A DNA stretch of 6,692 bases from contig JAZNIV010000108.1 of assembly GCA_045577675.1 (NCBI GenBank), positions 1 to 6,692 on the forward strand, in the 5' to 3' direction. Each line of letters opens with the position of its first letter. Positions within the stretch are counted from its first letter, which is position 1. The stretch comes from UBA1738 sp045577675 (GTDB taxonomy: Bacteria; Bacillota; Clostridia; UBA1381). Below the pieces are notes generated by a model. The model was not told where the DNA came from, did no database searches, and was given only the letters and a program-made list of their open reading frames with translations. Position numbers and translations under genes: made by a program. Shown piece after piece: positions 1 through 6,026 of this stretch.

Positions 1-37
1 TTTGTAGAGATATAATTAACAATGGAGGAAATAAATT

Positions 38-595
38 ATGATTACAGCAGGAGATTTTAGAAACGGCAGAACCTTTGAGTTTGAAGGCAATGTTTATCAG
101 GTAGTTGAATTCCAGCATGTTAAGCCGGGTAAGGGTGCGGCTTTCGTTAGAACAAAGCTTAAAAATGTTATCACCGGCGGTGTTGTGGAAAAGACCTTCA
201 GACCTACAGAAAAGGTTGAAGAAGCTCATATTGAAAAGAAGAATATGGAATATTCATACAATGACGGCGACCTTTACTACTTTATGGATCAGGAAACTTT
301 TGATATGCTTCCTATCAGCAAGGACCAGATTGGCGATGCACTTAAATTTGTTAAGGAAAATATGGTATGTATGATTCTTTCATATAAGGGTAATGTATTT
401 GGTATCGAGCCTCCTACATTTGTAGAGCTTGCAATTACCGAAACAGAGCCGGGCTTTGCAGGAAATACTGCAACAGGTGCAACCAAGCCTGCAACTTTGG
501 AAACAGGTGCAACAATTCAGGTTCCGCTATTTGTAAACGATACAGATATTATCAGAATTGATACAAGAACAGGCGAATATATGGAGCGTGTTTAA
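38..595 (+). CDS. efp: Elongation factor P (EF-P)
   Basis: This is a 185-residue protein, the usual length for EF-P. EF-P is a cytoplasmic translation factor that binds between the ribosomal P and E sites and promotes peptide bond formation on proline-rich stretches. The N-terminal KOW-like domain opens with MITAGDFRNG and carries the loop KPGKGAAFVR at residues 29-38. Lys32 at the tip of that loop is the residue that receives a post-translational modification in several bacteria; which modification applies here cannot be read from the window. Two OB-fold domains follow, with the C-terminal EF-P signature around residues 146-170 (KPATLETGATIQVPLFV) and the usual ending RIDTRTGEYMERV. The start is fixed by a strong GGAGG at 24-28, nine bases before the ATG. 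Six of its seven arginines use AGA, a bias shared with dnaK and consistent with high expression. No modification gene is visible nearby. Confidence 0.98.
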   Translation: MITAGDFRNGRTFEFEGNVYQVVEFQHVKPGKGAAFVRTKLKNVITGGVVEKTFRPTEKVEEAHIEKKNMEYSYNDGDLYYFMDQETFDMLPISKDQIGDALKFVKENMVCMILSYKGNVFGIEPPTFVELAITETEPGFAGNTATGATKPATLETGATIQVPLFVNDTDIIRIDTRTGEYMERV

Positions 596-733
596 GCCTG
601 AATAAAATTGTCCATTTAACCGCTTTTTGTCTGATGCGGTACATAAGTACAGCACTCAAAATGCAAAAAAGGCGATGTGAACGATTTTCTGCCAGTCTTA
701 TAAAATTACAATTATTTTGAAAGGAATACAAAT

Positions 734-1195
734 ATGGAAAATTTGGTTTCTAAGGTTTCATATCTTAAAGGACTTTGCGACGGACTCAGCATTGACGAAA
801 GCAAGCCTGAAGGTAAGCTTCTTGTTAATATCATTGATGTTTTAAAGGATATTGCAGAGTCACTTGATGATGTTATAGATGCACATGACGAGCTTGAGGA
901 AAAGGTTGATGAAATTGACAGTGACCTTGCAGACCTTGAGGAAATCGCATATGAGGACGATGACGAGGACGATGATGACTTTAACTTCATTGATGATGAA
1001 GATGAGTATGATGACGATATGGACTTCTTTGAAATAGAATGTCCAAGCTGTCATGAGGATGTTATGATTGACTTCGATGCACTTGATGAAGAAAAGGGAA
1101 TTATCTGCCCTAACTGCAATCAGGAAATCGAGCTTGAGTTTGAATGTGACTGTGACTGCGATGACGATTGTGATTGCGGATGTCATGACAAATAA
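734..1195 (+). CDS. CD1247 N-terminal domain-type acidic zinc-ribbon protein, function unknown
   Basis: This 153-residue protein is of unknown function. Its N-terminus (VSYLKGLCDGLSID...EGKLLVNIIDVL) resembles the conserved clostridial family named after C. difficile CD1247, often found beside efp; that match is from memory, not a search. Residues 1-70 look helical, and 40-70 have coiled-coil character. Residues 74-97 are an acidic run, 18 of 24 being Asp or Glu. A zinc ribbon follows, with CPSC at 103-106 and CPNC at 125-128. The tail 138-150 holds six cysteines alternating mostly with Asp, then a His. There is no signal peptide or membrane segment, so it is probably cytoplasmic. The start is supported by GAAAGGA at 719-725, eight bases upstream. 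It probably shares a transcript with efp, since no terminator separates them, and is closed by the terminator at 1209-1236. Some homologues may carry misleading transcription-factor names; I see no helix-turn-helix here. Confidence 0.85.
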   Translation: MENLVSKVSYLKGLCDGLSIDESKPEGKLLVNIIDVLKDIAESLDDVIDAHDELEEKVDEIDSDLADLEEIAYEDDDEDDDDFNFIDDEDEYDDDMDFFEIECPSCHEDVMIDFDALDEEKGIICPNCNQEIELEFECDCDCDDDCDCGCHDK

Positions 1196-1208
1196 TCAAT
1201 GATAATTT

Positions 1209-1236
1209 AAAGGGCGGTTACCCGCCCTTTTGTTTT
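1209..1236 (+). terminator. Rho-independent terminator after the acidic protein gene
   Basis: There is a perfect 9-bp stem, AAAGGGCGG (1209-1217) with CCGCCCTTT (1222-1230), a four-base loop TTAC, and a T-rich tail TTTTGTTTT (1228-1236, the first three bases also forming the stem). It starts 13 bases after the stop codon of the upstream gene. Its end is only six bases before the AAGGAG of hemW, so it may act as a leaky terminator or attenuator for hemW as well as ending the upstream unit. Confidence 0.9.
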
Positions 1237-1242
1237 GCTGTT

Positions 1243-1248
1243 AAGGAG
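1243..1248 (+). promoter_or_regulatory. Ribosome binding site that sets the hemW start
   Basis: AAGGAG lies seven bases before the ATG at 1256. The reading frame is open further upstream to a TTG at 1235, but that codon lies inside the T-tail of the terminator, has no ribosome binding site, and would translate across this site. The ATG is therefore the real start. Confidence 0.85.
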
Positions 1249-1255
1249 ACTAATT

Positions 1256-2362
1256 ATGATAGGTCTTTATATTCATATACCGTTTTGTATGAAAAAATGT
1301 AAATACTGCGACTTTAATTCCTTTTGTTTTACTGAGAGCGATAAGAAAAACTACCTCTTGGCACTTAGTAATGAAATGGAAAAATATAAGGGTGCGAGCT
1401 GCGACACAGTTTTTGTCGGCGGAGGCACACCTACAAGCCTTAACTTGGAAGAACTTTCTTTTTTGCTTTCTAAAATAAACGAAAATTTTATTCTTTCAGA
1501 AGCTTGCGAGTTTACAGTCGAGGCAAATCCTAAAACCCTCAATAGAGAAAAGCTTGAACTGATGCGAAGGTATGGGGTAACAAGGCTTTCGGTCGGAGTT
1601 CAGTCCTTTAATGATAATGAGCTTTTAAAGCTGGGCAGGGTGCATACAGCCGGTGAGGCTGAGGAAACTATACTTCTTTGTAAAAAATATGGCTTTGATA
1701 ACATTAATATTGATATTATGAGCGCAATTCCTGACCAGACAATAAAAAGCTTTGAATATAATATTGAAAAGGCAATTGATTTAAACCCTGCACATATTTC
1801 CTGCTATAGCCTGATTTTAGAGGAAGGAACACCGCTTTACTCTGAGTATAAAAAGGGAGAATTGAACTTGCCGGACGAGGAAACCGAACGAAGGATATAT
1901 GAGCTTTGCTACGACATGCTTGAAAAAAGCGGATATTTGCAGTATGAAATATCAAATTTTGCAAAAAAGGGCTTTGAGTCAAAGCATAATATGAAGTATT
2001 GGCAATGTAGGGAATACATCGGTTTAGGACTTTCCGCACATTCATATATGGGCGGCGTGCGATTTTCAAACACAGACAGCTTTTCTTCCTATATAAATGG
2101 AGAATATTTGAAAAAAGAAAGAGAAATACTTACCAGTGAAGATAAAATGTCTGAGTTTATGTTTATGGGACTTAGAATGACAAAGGGAGTTTCGGAAGAA
2201 GAGTTTTATAAACGGTTTGGTATCGAAATGAAACAAGTGTTTGAAAAGCCGTTATCAAAATTCATAAAAATGGGAATGATAGAGGAAGAAAATGGGTTTT
2301 TACGGCTTTCGCACAATGCTTTATCTGTTTCAAATCAAATTATGTGCGAATTTATCATTTAA
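1256..2362 (+). CDS. hemW: Radical SAM heme chaperone HemW
   Basis: This 368-residue protein is close to the family's usual length. HemW is a radical SAM protein now regarded as a heme chaperone that delivers heme to membrane-associated acceptors; it was long mislabelled as an oxygen-independent coproporphyrinogen III oxidase. The N-terminus IGLYIHIPFC carries the iron-sulfur motif CxxxCxxC at Cys11, Cys15 and Cys18, followed by Phe20 where true HemN has a fourth Cys. The SAM-binding GGGTPT is at 55-60, and the NPKTL and GVQSF strands of the TIM barrel follow. HNMKYW at 244-249 matches the family HNxxYW motif linked with heme binding, and GLGLSAHSY at 256-264 is also typical. The C-terminal domain ends with ALSVSNQIM, as expected. 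Position directly before hrcA is common in Bacillota. It has no visible promoter of its own and no terminator after it, so it may depend on read-through. Arginine codons are mixed (AGA in only 3 of 13), suggesting modest expression. Confidence 0.95.
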   Translation: MIGLYIHIPFCMKKCKYCDFNSFCFTESDKKNYLLALSNEMEKYKGASCDTVFVGGGTPTSLNLEELSFLLSKINENFILSEACEFTVEANPKTLNREKLELMRRYGVTRLSVGVQSFNDNELLKLGRVHTAGEAEETILLCKKYGFDNINIDIMSAIPDQTIKSFEYNIEKAIDLNPAHISCYSLILEEGTPLYSEYKKGELNLPDEETERRIYELCYDMLEKSGYLQYEISNFAKKGFESKHNMKYWQCREYIGLGLSAHSYMGGVRFSNTDSFSSYINGEYLKKEREILTSEDKMSEFMFMGLRMTKGVSEEEFYKRFGIEMKQVFEKPLSKFIKMGMIEEENGFLRLSHNALSVSNQIMCEFII

Positions 2363-2397
2363 TTGTGAAAAAATTATTAAAAAATATGCAAAAACCC

Positions 2398-2426
2398 TTG
2401 ACAAATGGGAAAAATAAGGGTATTAT
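2398..2426 (+). promoter_or_regulatory. Sigma-A-type promoter of the hrcA-grpE-dnaK-dnaJ operon
   Basis: A perfect -35 box TTGACA (2398-2403) is separated by exactly 17 bases from a -10 box TATTAT (2421-2426, five of six bases matching the consensus). Transcription should start near 2431-2435, which places the start at the beginning of the CIRCE operator, so bound HrcA would block the polymerase. This is the standard layout of a class I heat-shock promoter. Confidence 0.93.
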
Positions 2427-2430
2427 TTAT

Positions 2431-2465
2431 ACTGTTAGCACTCGAAAGGGTTGAGTGCTAACAGT
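2431..2465. promoter_or_regulatory. CIRCE operator (HrcA binding site)
   Basis: The core matches the CIRCE consensus perfectly: TTAGCACTC (2435-2443), a 9-base spacer, and GAGTGCTAA (2453-2461). The symmetry continues four more bases on each side, giving perfect 13-bp arms from 2431 to 2465. HrcA dimers bind this element and repress transcription when GroEL keeps HrcA active; heat shock relieves this. Because it sits at the transcription start, it also forms a stem-loop at the 5' end of the mRNA, which could affect message stability. Confidence 0.98.
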
Positions 2466-2478
2466 GTTTTAAGGTAAA

Positions 2479-2485
2479 GGGGTGA
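2479..2485 (+). promoter_or_regulatory. Ribosome binding site of hrcA, favouring the TTG start at 2491
   Basis: GGGGTGA pairs with the 16S rRNA tail (GAGGTGA with one G-U wobble) and lies five bases before the TTG at 2491. The alternative GTG at 2482 lies inside this site and would have only a weak AAGG (2471-2474) in front of it. The dnaJ gene shows the same arrangement, GAGGTGA six bases before a GTG start. Confidence 0.6.
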
Positions 2486-2490
2486 GAGCC

Positions 2491-3540
2491 TTGGAGCTTA
2501 GCGACAGAAAACAAAAAATTCTTCAGGCAATAATTGATGAATATATCGGTACAGCAGAGCCGGTAGGCTCACGAGCTATTTCAAAGAAGAATGAGCTTGG
2601 ACTTTCAAGTGCCACTATCCGTAACGAAATGGCAGACCTTGAAGAAATGGGTTACTTAATCCAGCCGCATACGTCTGCCGGAAGAATTCCGTCTGATGTG
2701 GGATACCGGTTTTACGTTAATTCACTTATGCGGCGGTACCAGATGAGTGTTGAAGCTATTGAAAAGCTGCAGCAGATTATGACAGAGCGTGTAAGTCAGC
2801 TTGAAATGATAATTAAAAAAGCCAGCTTTATTGCATCAACGCTGACAGAATATACAACAGTTGTAACCTCGCCGAAGCTTAACAGCTCAAGAATTAAGAA
2901 AATTGAGCTTGTAAATCTCGGCTTTGGAAATGTGATGGTTGTAATAATTACCGGCACGGGTATTATAAAAAACCAGTCGGTTGCTATTGATATTGATGAT
3001 GGTACAGCACTGTCGTTAACCGAGATACTAAACAGCCGCATTTCAGGGCTGACAGCAGATGAGCTTACATTTGAAAAAATAAAAGCAATCGGTGACGAAA
3101 TTGACGGAAAAATTGATATACAGCCAAAGGTGCTTATAAATATACTGAACTTTGTTTATGAGGCGATTGATTCTCTTGACGAAACCGAGGTTTATGTAAA
3201 TAACGCAAAATCGATACTTTCTTATCCGGAATTTTCCGATGTCGGAAAGGCCCGTGAGATGCTGACCTTTCTTGAAAACAAGGAAAACCTTGTCAAGCTT
3301 ATCGGCTCGGGTGATGACGGTGTCAATATAAAAATCGGTGCAGAGAATGAGTTTGAAGAGCTTTCAAACTCAAGTCTTGTAACGGTTAATTACAAGATGG
3401 GGGATAAGGTGGTAGGTAGAATCGGCGTAATAGGACCTAAGCGTATGGACTATGCAAAGGTAATTGCAAGCCTTGACTGCATATCAAACCACGTAGATAA
3501 AATTTTAGACCAGTTATACAACACAGAAGGTGAGGGATAG
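2491..3540 (+). CDS. hrcA: Heat-inducible transcription repressor HrcA
   Basis: This is a 349-residue protein with TTG as the preferred start; a GTG at 2482 would give 352 residues. HrcA is the cytoplasmic repressor of class I heat-shock genes and binds CIRCE as a dimer. The N-terminal winged helix covers about residues 1-75: DRKQKILQAII, the EPVGSRAISK stretch at 23-32, the recognition region SSATIRNEMADLEEMGYL at 39-56, and HTSAGRIPSDVGYRFYV at 60-76, all hallmarks of the family. The GAF-like dimerisation domain follows, and the end is typical (IGVIGPKRMDYAKVIASLDCISNHVDKIL). The start preceding LSDRK fits homologues, which begin just before this basic segment. The gene is first in its own operon and directly follows CIRCE, so it is autoregulated. 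Its stop is two bases before the possible TTG start of grpE, which suggests translational coupling. Confidence 0.97.
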   Translation: MELSDRKQKILQAIIDEYIGTAEPVGSRAISKKNELGLSSATIRNEMADLEEMGYLIQPHTSAGRIPSDVGYRFYVNSLMRRYQMSVEAIEKLQQIMTERVSQLEMIIKKASFIASTLTEYTTVVTSPKLNSSRIKKIELVNLGFGNVMVVIITGTGIIKNQSVAIDIDDGTALSLTEILNSRISGLTADELTFEKIKAIGDEIDGKIDIQPKVLINILNFVYEAIDSLDETEVYVNNAKSILSYPEFSDVGKAREMLTFLENKENLVKLIGSGDDGVNIKIGAENEFEELSNSSLVTVNYKMGDKVVGRIGVIGPKRMDYAKVIASLDCISNHVDKILDQLYNTEGEG

Positions 3541-3542
3541 AT

Positions 3543-4076
3543 TTGGCAATGGAAGAAGAAAAGATAACTGAAGAAATGCCGGAAGTAACGGAGGAAGCTG
3601 CGGAAAATGAAAATGGTCCCCAGCAGGATGCTCAGGCAATTTTAGAAGAAAAACTAAAGGACAGCGAGGATAAGTACTTAAGACTTTATGCCGAGTTTGA
3701 TAACTATAAAAAACGTACGCAGAAGGAAAAGGACGCAAGGTATGCCGATGCTGTAATAGACGCAGTTGCAGAGCTTTTGCCGGTACTTGACAATCTTGAC
3801 AGAGCCTTGGCGGTTGAGGTGACATCAGAGGATGCATCGAGCTTAAAAGCCGGGGTTGAAATGGTTAAAAAACAGATGATTGACTCTCTTTGCAAGCTAA
3901 AGGTTACAGATATTAAGGCAGTCGGCGAGGAGTTTGACCCCAATCTTCATAATGCGGTAATGCATATTGATGATGAGGCTGTAACGGAAAACACCGTTGT
4001 AGAAGAGTTTATGAAGGGCTATATTTATAATAACGAGAGAGTAGTCCGCTACTCAATGGTTAAGGTAGCAAACTAA
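3543..4076 (+). CDS. grpE: GrpE, nucleotide exchange factor of DnaK
   Basis: This is a 177-residue protein from TTG 3543, or 175 residues from ATG 3549. GrpE is a cytoplasmic homodimer that releases ADP from DnaK so that substrate can leave. Residues 1-35 are an acidic, poorly ordered N-terminus. The long coiled coil covers about 36-85, including LKDSEDKYLRLYAEFDNYKKR. The C-terminal beta domain carries the family signature: GEEFDPNLHNAV at 128-139, then FMKGYIYNNERVVRYSMVKVAN at the end. GAGGG at 3532-3536 in the end of hrcA is six bases from the TTG but twelve from the ATG, so spacing favours TTG while codon choice favours ATG. The two-base gap after hrcA points to coupled translation in the HrcA-controlled operon. 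The family assignment is secure. Confidence 0.97.
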   Translation: MAMEEEKITEEMPEVTEEAAENENGPQQDAQAILEEKLKDSEDKYLRLYAEFDNYKKRTQKEKDARYADAVIDAVAELLPVLDNLDRALAVEVTSEDASSLKAGVEMVKKQMIDSLCKLKVTDIKAVGEEFDPNLHNAVMHIDDEAVTENTVVEEFMKGYIYNNERVVRYSMVKVAN

Positions 4077-4093
4077 AAAGTATATAATTAAAT

Positions 4094-4098
4094 GGAGG
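4094..4098 (+). promoter_or_regulatory. Ribosome binding site that sets the dnaK start
   Basis: GGAGG lies eight bases before the ATG at 4107. An in-frame ATG at 4092 overlaps this site and would add MEEYK before the conserved MAKIIGIDLG start, so it is part of the leader and not the initiation codon. Confidence 0.9.
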
Positions 4099-4106
4099 AA
4101 TATAAA

Positions 4107-5954
4107 ATGGCAAAGATTATTGGTATTGACTTAGGTACTACAAATTCATGTGTAGCAGTTATAGAGGGTGGAAACCCGACTGTTATTGCAAACTCAGAGG
4201 GTGCAAGAACAACTCCGTCAGTAGTTGCTTTTCAAAAGGACGGCGAAAGAATCGTAGGTCAGGTTGCAAAAAGACAGGCAGTTACAAATGCTGACAGAAC
4301 AATTATGTCAATTAAGAGAGAAATGGGAACAGGCTATACTGTAAACATTGACGATAAGGCATATACACCTCAGGAAATTTCAGCAATGATTCTGACAAAA
4401 TTAAAGCAGGACGCAGAAAGCTACTTAGGAGAAACTGTGACACAGGCAGTTATCACAGTTCCGGCATATTTTTCTGACTCACAGCGTCAGGCAACAAAGG
4501 ATGCAGGAAAGATTGCAGGACTTGAGGTTCTAAGAATTATCAACGAGCCTACCGCAGCGGCACTTGCATATGGTATGAACGATACCGACCAAAAGGTTAT
4601 GGTATATGATTTAGGCGGCGGTACCTTCGACGTATCTATCCTTGAAATCGGCGACGGCGTTTTTGAAGTTCTTTCAACAAACGGTGACACACGTCTTGGC
4701 GGTGACGATTTTGACCAGAGAATTATTGACTATTTAGTAGCTGAATTCAAAAAGGAAACAGGTGTTGATTTAACAAGCGACAAGATGGCTATGCAGAGAC
4801 TTAAAGAGGCTGCAGAAAAGTCTAAGATTGAGCTTTCGGGAATGACAACTTCAAATATCAATCTGCCATTTATCACAGCAGATGCAACAGGTCCTAAGCA
4901 TCTTGATATTACACTTTCAAAGGCTAAATTTGATGAATTGACAGCTGATTTGGTTGCAAAGACAATTACATGCATAAGAAACGCAATGAATGATGCAGGA
5001 CTTTCTAAAGGCGATGTTGATAAGGTTCTTTTAGTCGGCGGTTCATCAAGAATTCCGGCTGTTCAGGAGGCTGTTAAGAACGAAATGGGACAGGAGCCTA
5101 CAAAGGGCATTAATCCCGACGAATGTGTTGCTATGGGTGCTGCTGTGCAGGCAGGAGTTCTTGCTGGTGACGTTAAGGACTTACTTCTATTAGACGTTAC
5201 ACCATTATCACTTGGTATCGAAACAATGGGCGGTGTGTTCACAAGACTTATTGATAGAAACACAACTATCCCTACAAAGAAATCACAGATTTTCTCAACT
5301 GCAGCAGACGGTCAGACATCAGTTGAAGTACACGTTCTGCAGGGTGAAAGAGATATGGCTCAGTATAATAAGACTCTTGGCCGCTTCAGCCTGACAGGTA
5401 TTGCTCCGGCTCCAAGGGGTGTACCGCAGATTGAAGTATCCTTCGATATTGACGCAAACGGTATTGTTAAGGTGTCTGCTAAGGATATGGGTACAGGCAA
5501 CGAGCAGAAGATTACAATTACTGCATCTTCAAATCTGTCTGAAGAGGATATTGAAAAGGCTGTAAAAGAAGCTGAAAAATATGCAGAGGAAGATAAGAAG
5601 AGAAAAGAAGAGGTTGAAACAAGGAATAATGCTGAAAGCATGGTTTATCAGTGCGAAAAGACCTTAGGCGAAATCGGCGATAAGATTGATGCTGCTGACA
5701 AGAGCGAGGTTGAGGCTGAAATCGAAAAGGTTAAAGAGGCTTTAAAGGGTACAGATTCTGAGGCAATTAAGAACGCATCAGAGGCTCTTCAGCAGAAGTT
5801 CTATAAGATTTCAGAAAAGATGTATCAGCAGGCAAACCCACAGGGTGCAGGATTTAATCCGAACGACGCACAGACAGGTGGACAGCAGGCAGGACCAAAC
5901 GGCGATAATGTTTACGAGGCTGATTACAGAGAAGTGGATAACGACAACAAATAA
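4107..5954 (+). CDS. dnaK: Molecular chaperone DnaK (Hsp70)
   Basis: This complete 615-residue Hsp70 is an ATP-driven cytoplasmic chaperone. The three family signatures of the nucleotide-binding domain are present: IDLGTTNS (7-14), VYDLGGGTFDVSIL (166-179) and VLLVGGSSRIPAVQ (307-320). The interdomain linker with its hydrophobic run is DVKDLLLLDVTP (355-366). The beta substrate-binding domain extends to about 475 and the helical lid to about 575, followed by a flexible Gln/Gly/Asn tail ending YEADYREVDNDNK, a variant of the usual bacterial acidic end. The region around residues 70-85 is short: the roughly 25-residue segment of Gram-negative DnaK is absent, as in B. subtilis, which supports a Gram-positive host. 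It lies 30 bases after grpE, with no terminator between them. Arginine is AGA in 15 of 20 cases, a bias shared with efp and consistent with abundant protein. Confidence 0.99.
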   Translation: MAKIIGIDLGTTNSCVAVIEGGNPTVIANSEGARTTPSVVAFQKDGERIVGQVAKRQAVTNADRTIMSIKREMGTGYTVNIDDKAYTPQEISAMILTKLKQDAESYLGETVTQAVITVPAYFSDSQRQATKDAGKIAGLEVLRIINEPTAAALAYGMNDTDQKVMVYDLGGGTFDVSILEIGDGVFEVLSTNGDTRLGGDDFDQRIIDYLVAEFKKETGVDLTSDKMAMQRLKEAAEKSKIELSGMTTSNINLPFITADATGPKHLDITLSKAKFDELTADLVAKTITCIRNAMNDAGLSKGDVDKVLLVGGSSRIPAVQEAVKNEMGQEPTKGINPDECVAMGAAVQAGVLAGDVKDLLLLDVTPLSLGIETMGGVFTRLIDRNTTIPTKKSQIFSTAADGQTSVEVHVLQGERDMAQYNKTLGRFSLTGIAPAPRGVPQIEVSFDIDANGIVKVSAKDMGTGNEQKITITASSNLSEEDIEKAVKEAEKYAEEDKKRKEEVETRNNAESMVYQCEKTLGEIGDKIDAADKSEVEAEIEKVKEALKGTDSEAIKNASEALQQKFYKISEKMYQQANPQGAGFNPNDAQTGGQQAGPNGDNVYEADYREVDNDNK

Positions 5955-5971
5955 TTTGTCATAATGTTAGT

Positions 5972-5999
5972 AAGGGGCGGCGGATGATGTCGCCCTTTT
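5972..5999 (+). terminator. Weak hairpin between dnaK and dnaJ, possible partial terminator
   Basis: AAGGGGCG (5972-5979) can pair with CGCCCTTT (5991-5998) as an 8-bp stem with one G-U pair and an 11-base loop. Only one T (5999) extends the TTTT run beyond the stem, and the next base is G, so termination is probably incomplete. It could lower dnaJ relative to dnaK or mark an RNA processing site. The sequence CGCCCTTTTG also ends the stem of the terminator before hemW. Confidence 0.45.
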
Positions 6000-6013
6000 G
6001 CAAGGTAATTTAT

Positions 6014-6020
6014 GAGGTGA
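6014..6020 (+). promoter_or_regulatory. Ribosome binding site that sets the dnaJ GTG start
   Basis: GAGGTGA is a near-complete complement of the 16S rRNA tail and lies six bases before the GTG at 6027. That start gives the standard N-terminus MADKRDYYEVLGV. No ATG is available in this part of the frame. Confidence 0.85.
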
Positions 6021-6026
6021 AAATTT

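Noticed and set aside
619..640. Hairpin ACCGC/GCGGT after efp as a terminator
   Set aside because: The stem is only 5 bp with a 12-base loop, and no T-run follows, so it is not a credible terminator.
678..706. Possible promoter before the acidic protein gene (TGAACG, 17 bases, TAAAAT)
   Set aside because: The -10 is acceptable but the -35 matches only three of six bases. In AT-rich DNA this is weak evidence; I left it out of the features.
634..720. Small basic reading frame of 28 codons in the spacer after efp (ATG 634, TGA 718-720)
   Set aside because: There is no ribosome binding site before this ATG or before the internal ATG at 661, and no recognisable protein feature. Chance is the simpler explanation.
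712..990. Serine-rich reading frame on the minus strand
   Set aside because: It is the reverse reading of the GAT/GAC/GAA codon runs in the acidic protein gene. It lacks family features and lies opposite a well-supported gene.
860..1186. Hydrophobic 108-residue reading frame on the minus strand
   Set aside because: Its Val/Ile-rich content is the mirror of Asp codons read in another frame; no supporting ribosome binding site or family match.
4060..4088. Possible internal promoter before dnaK (TTAAGG, 17 bases, TATAAT)
   Set aside because: The -10 is perfect, but the -35 is poor, it lies in the grpE coding end, and a start from it would fall in the ribosome binding site. The motif is better seen as part of the leader shared with efp.
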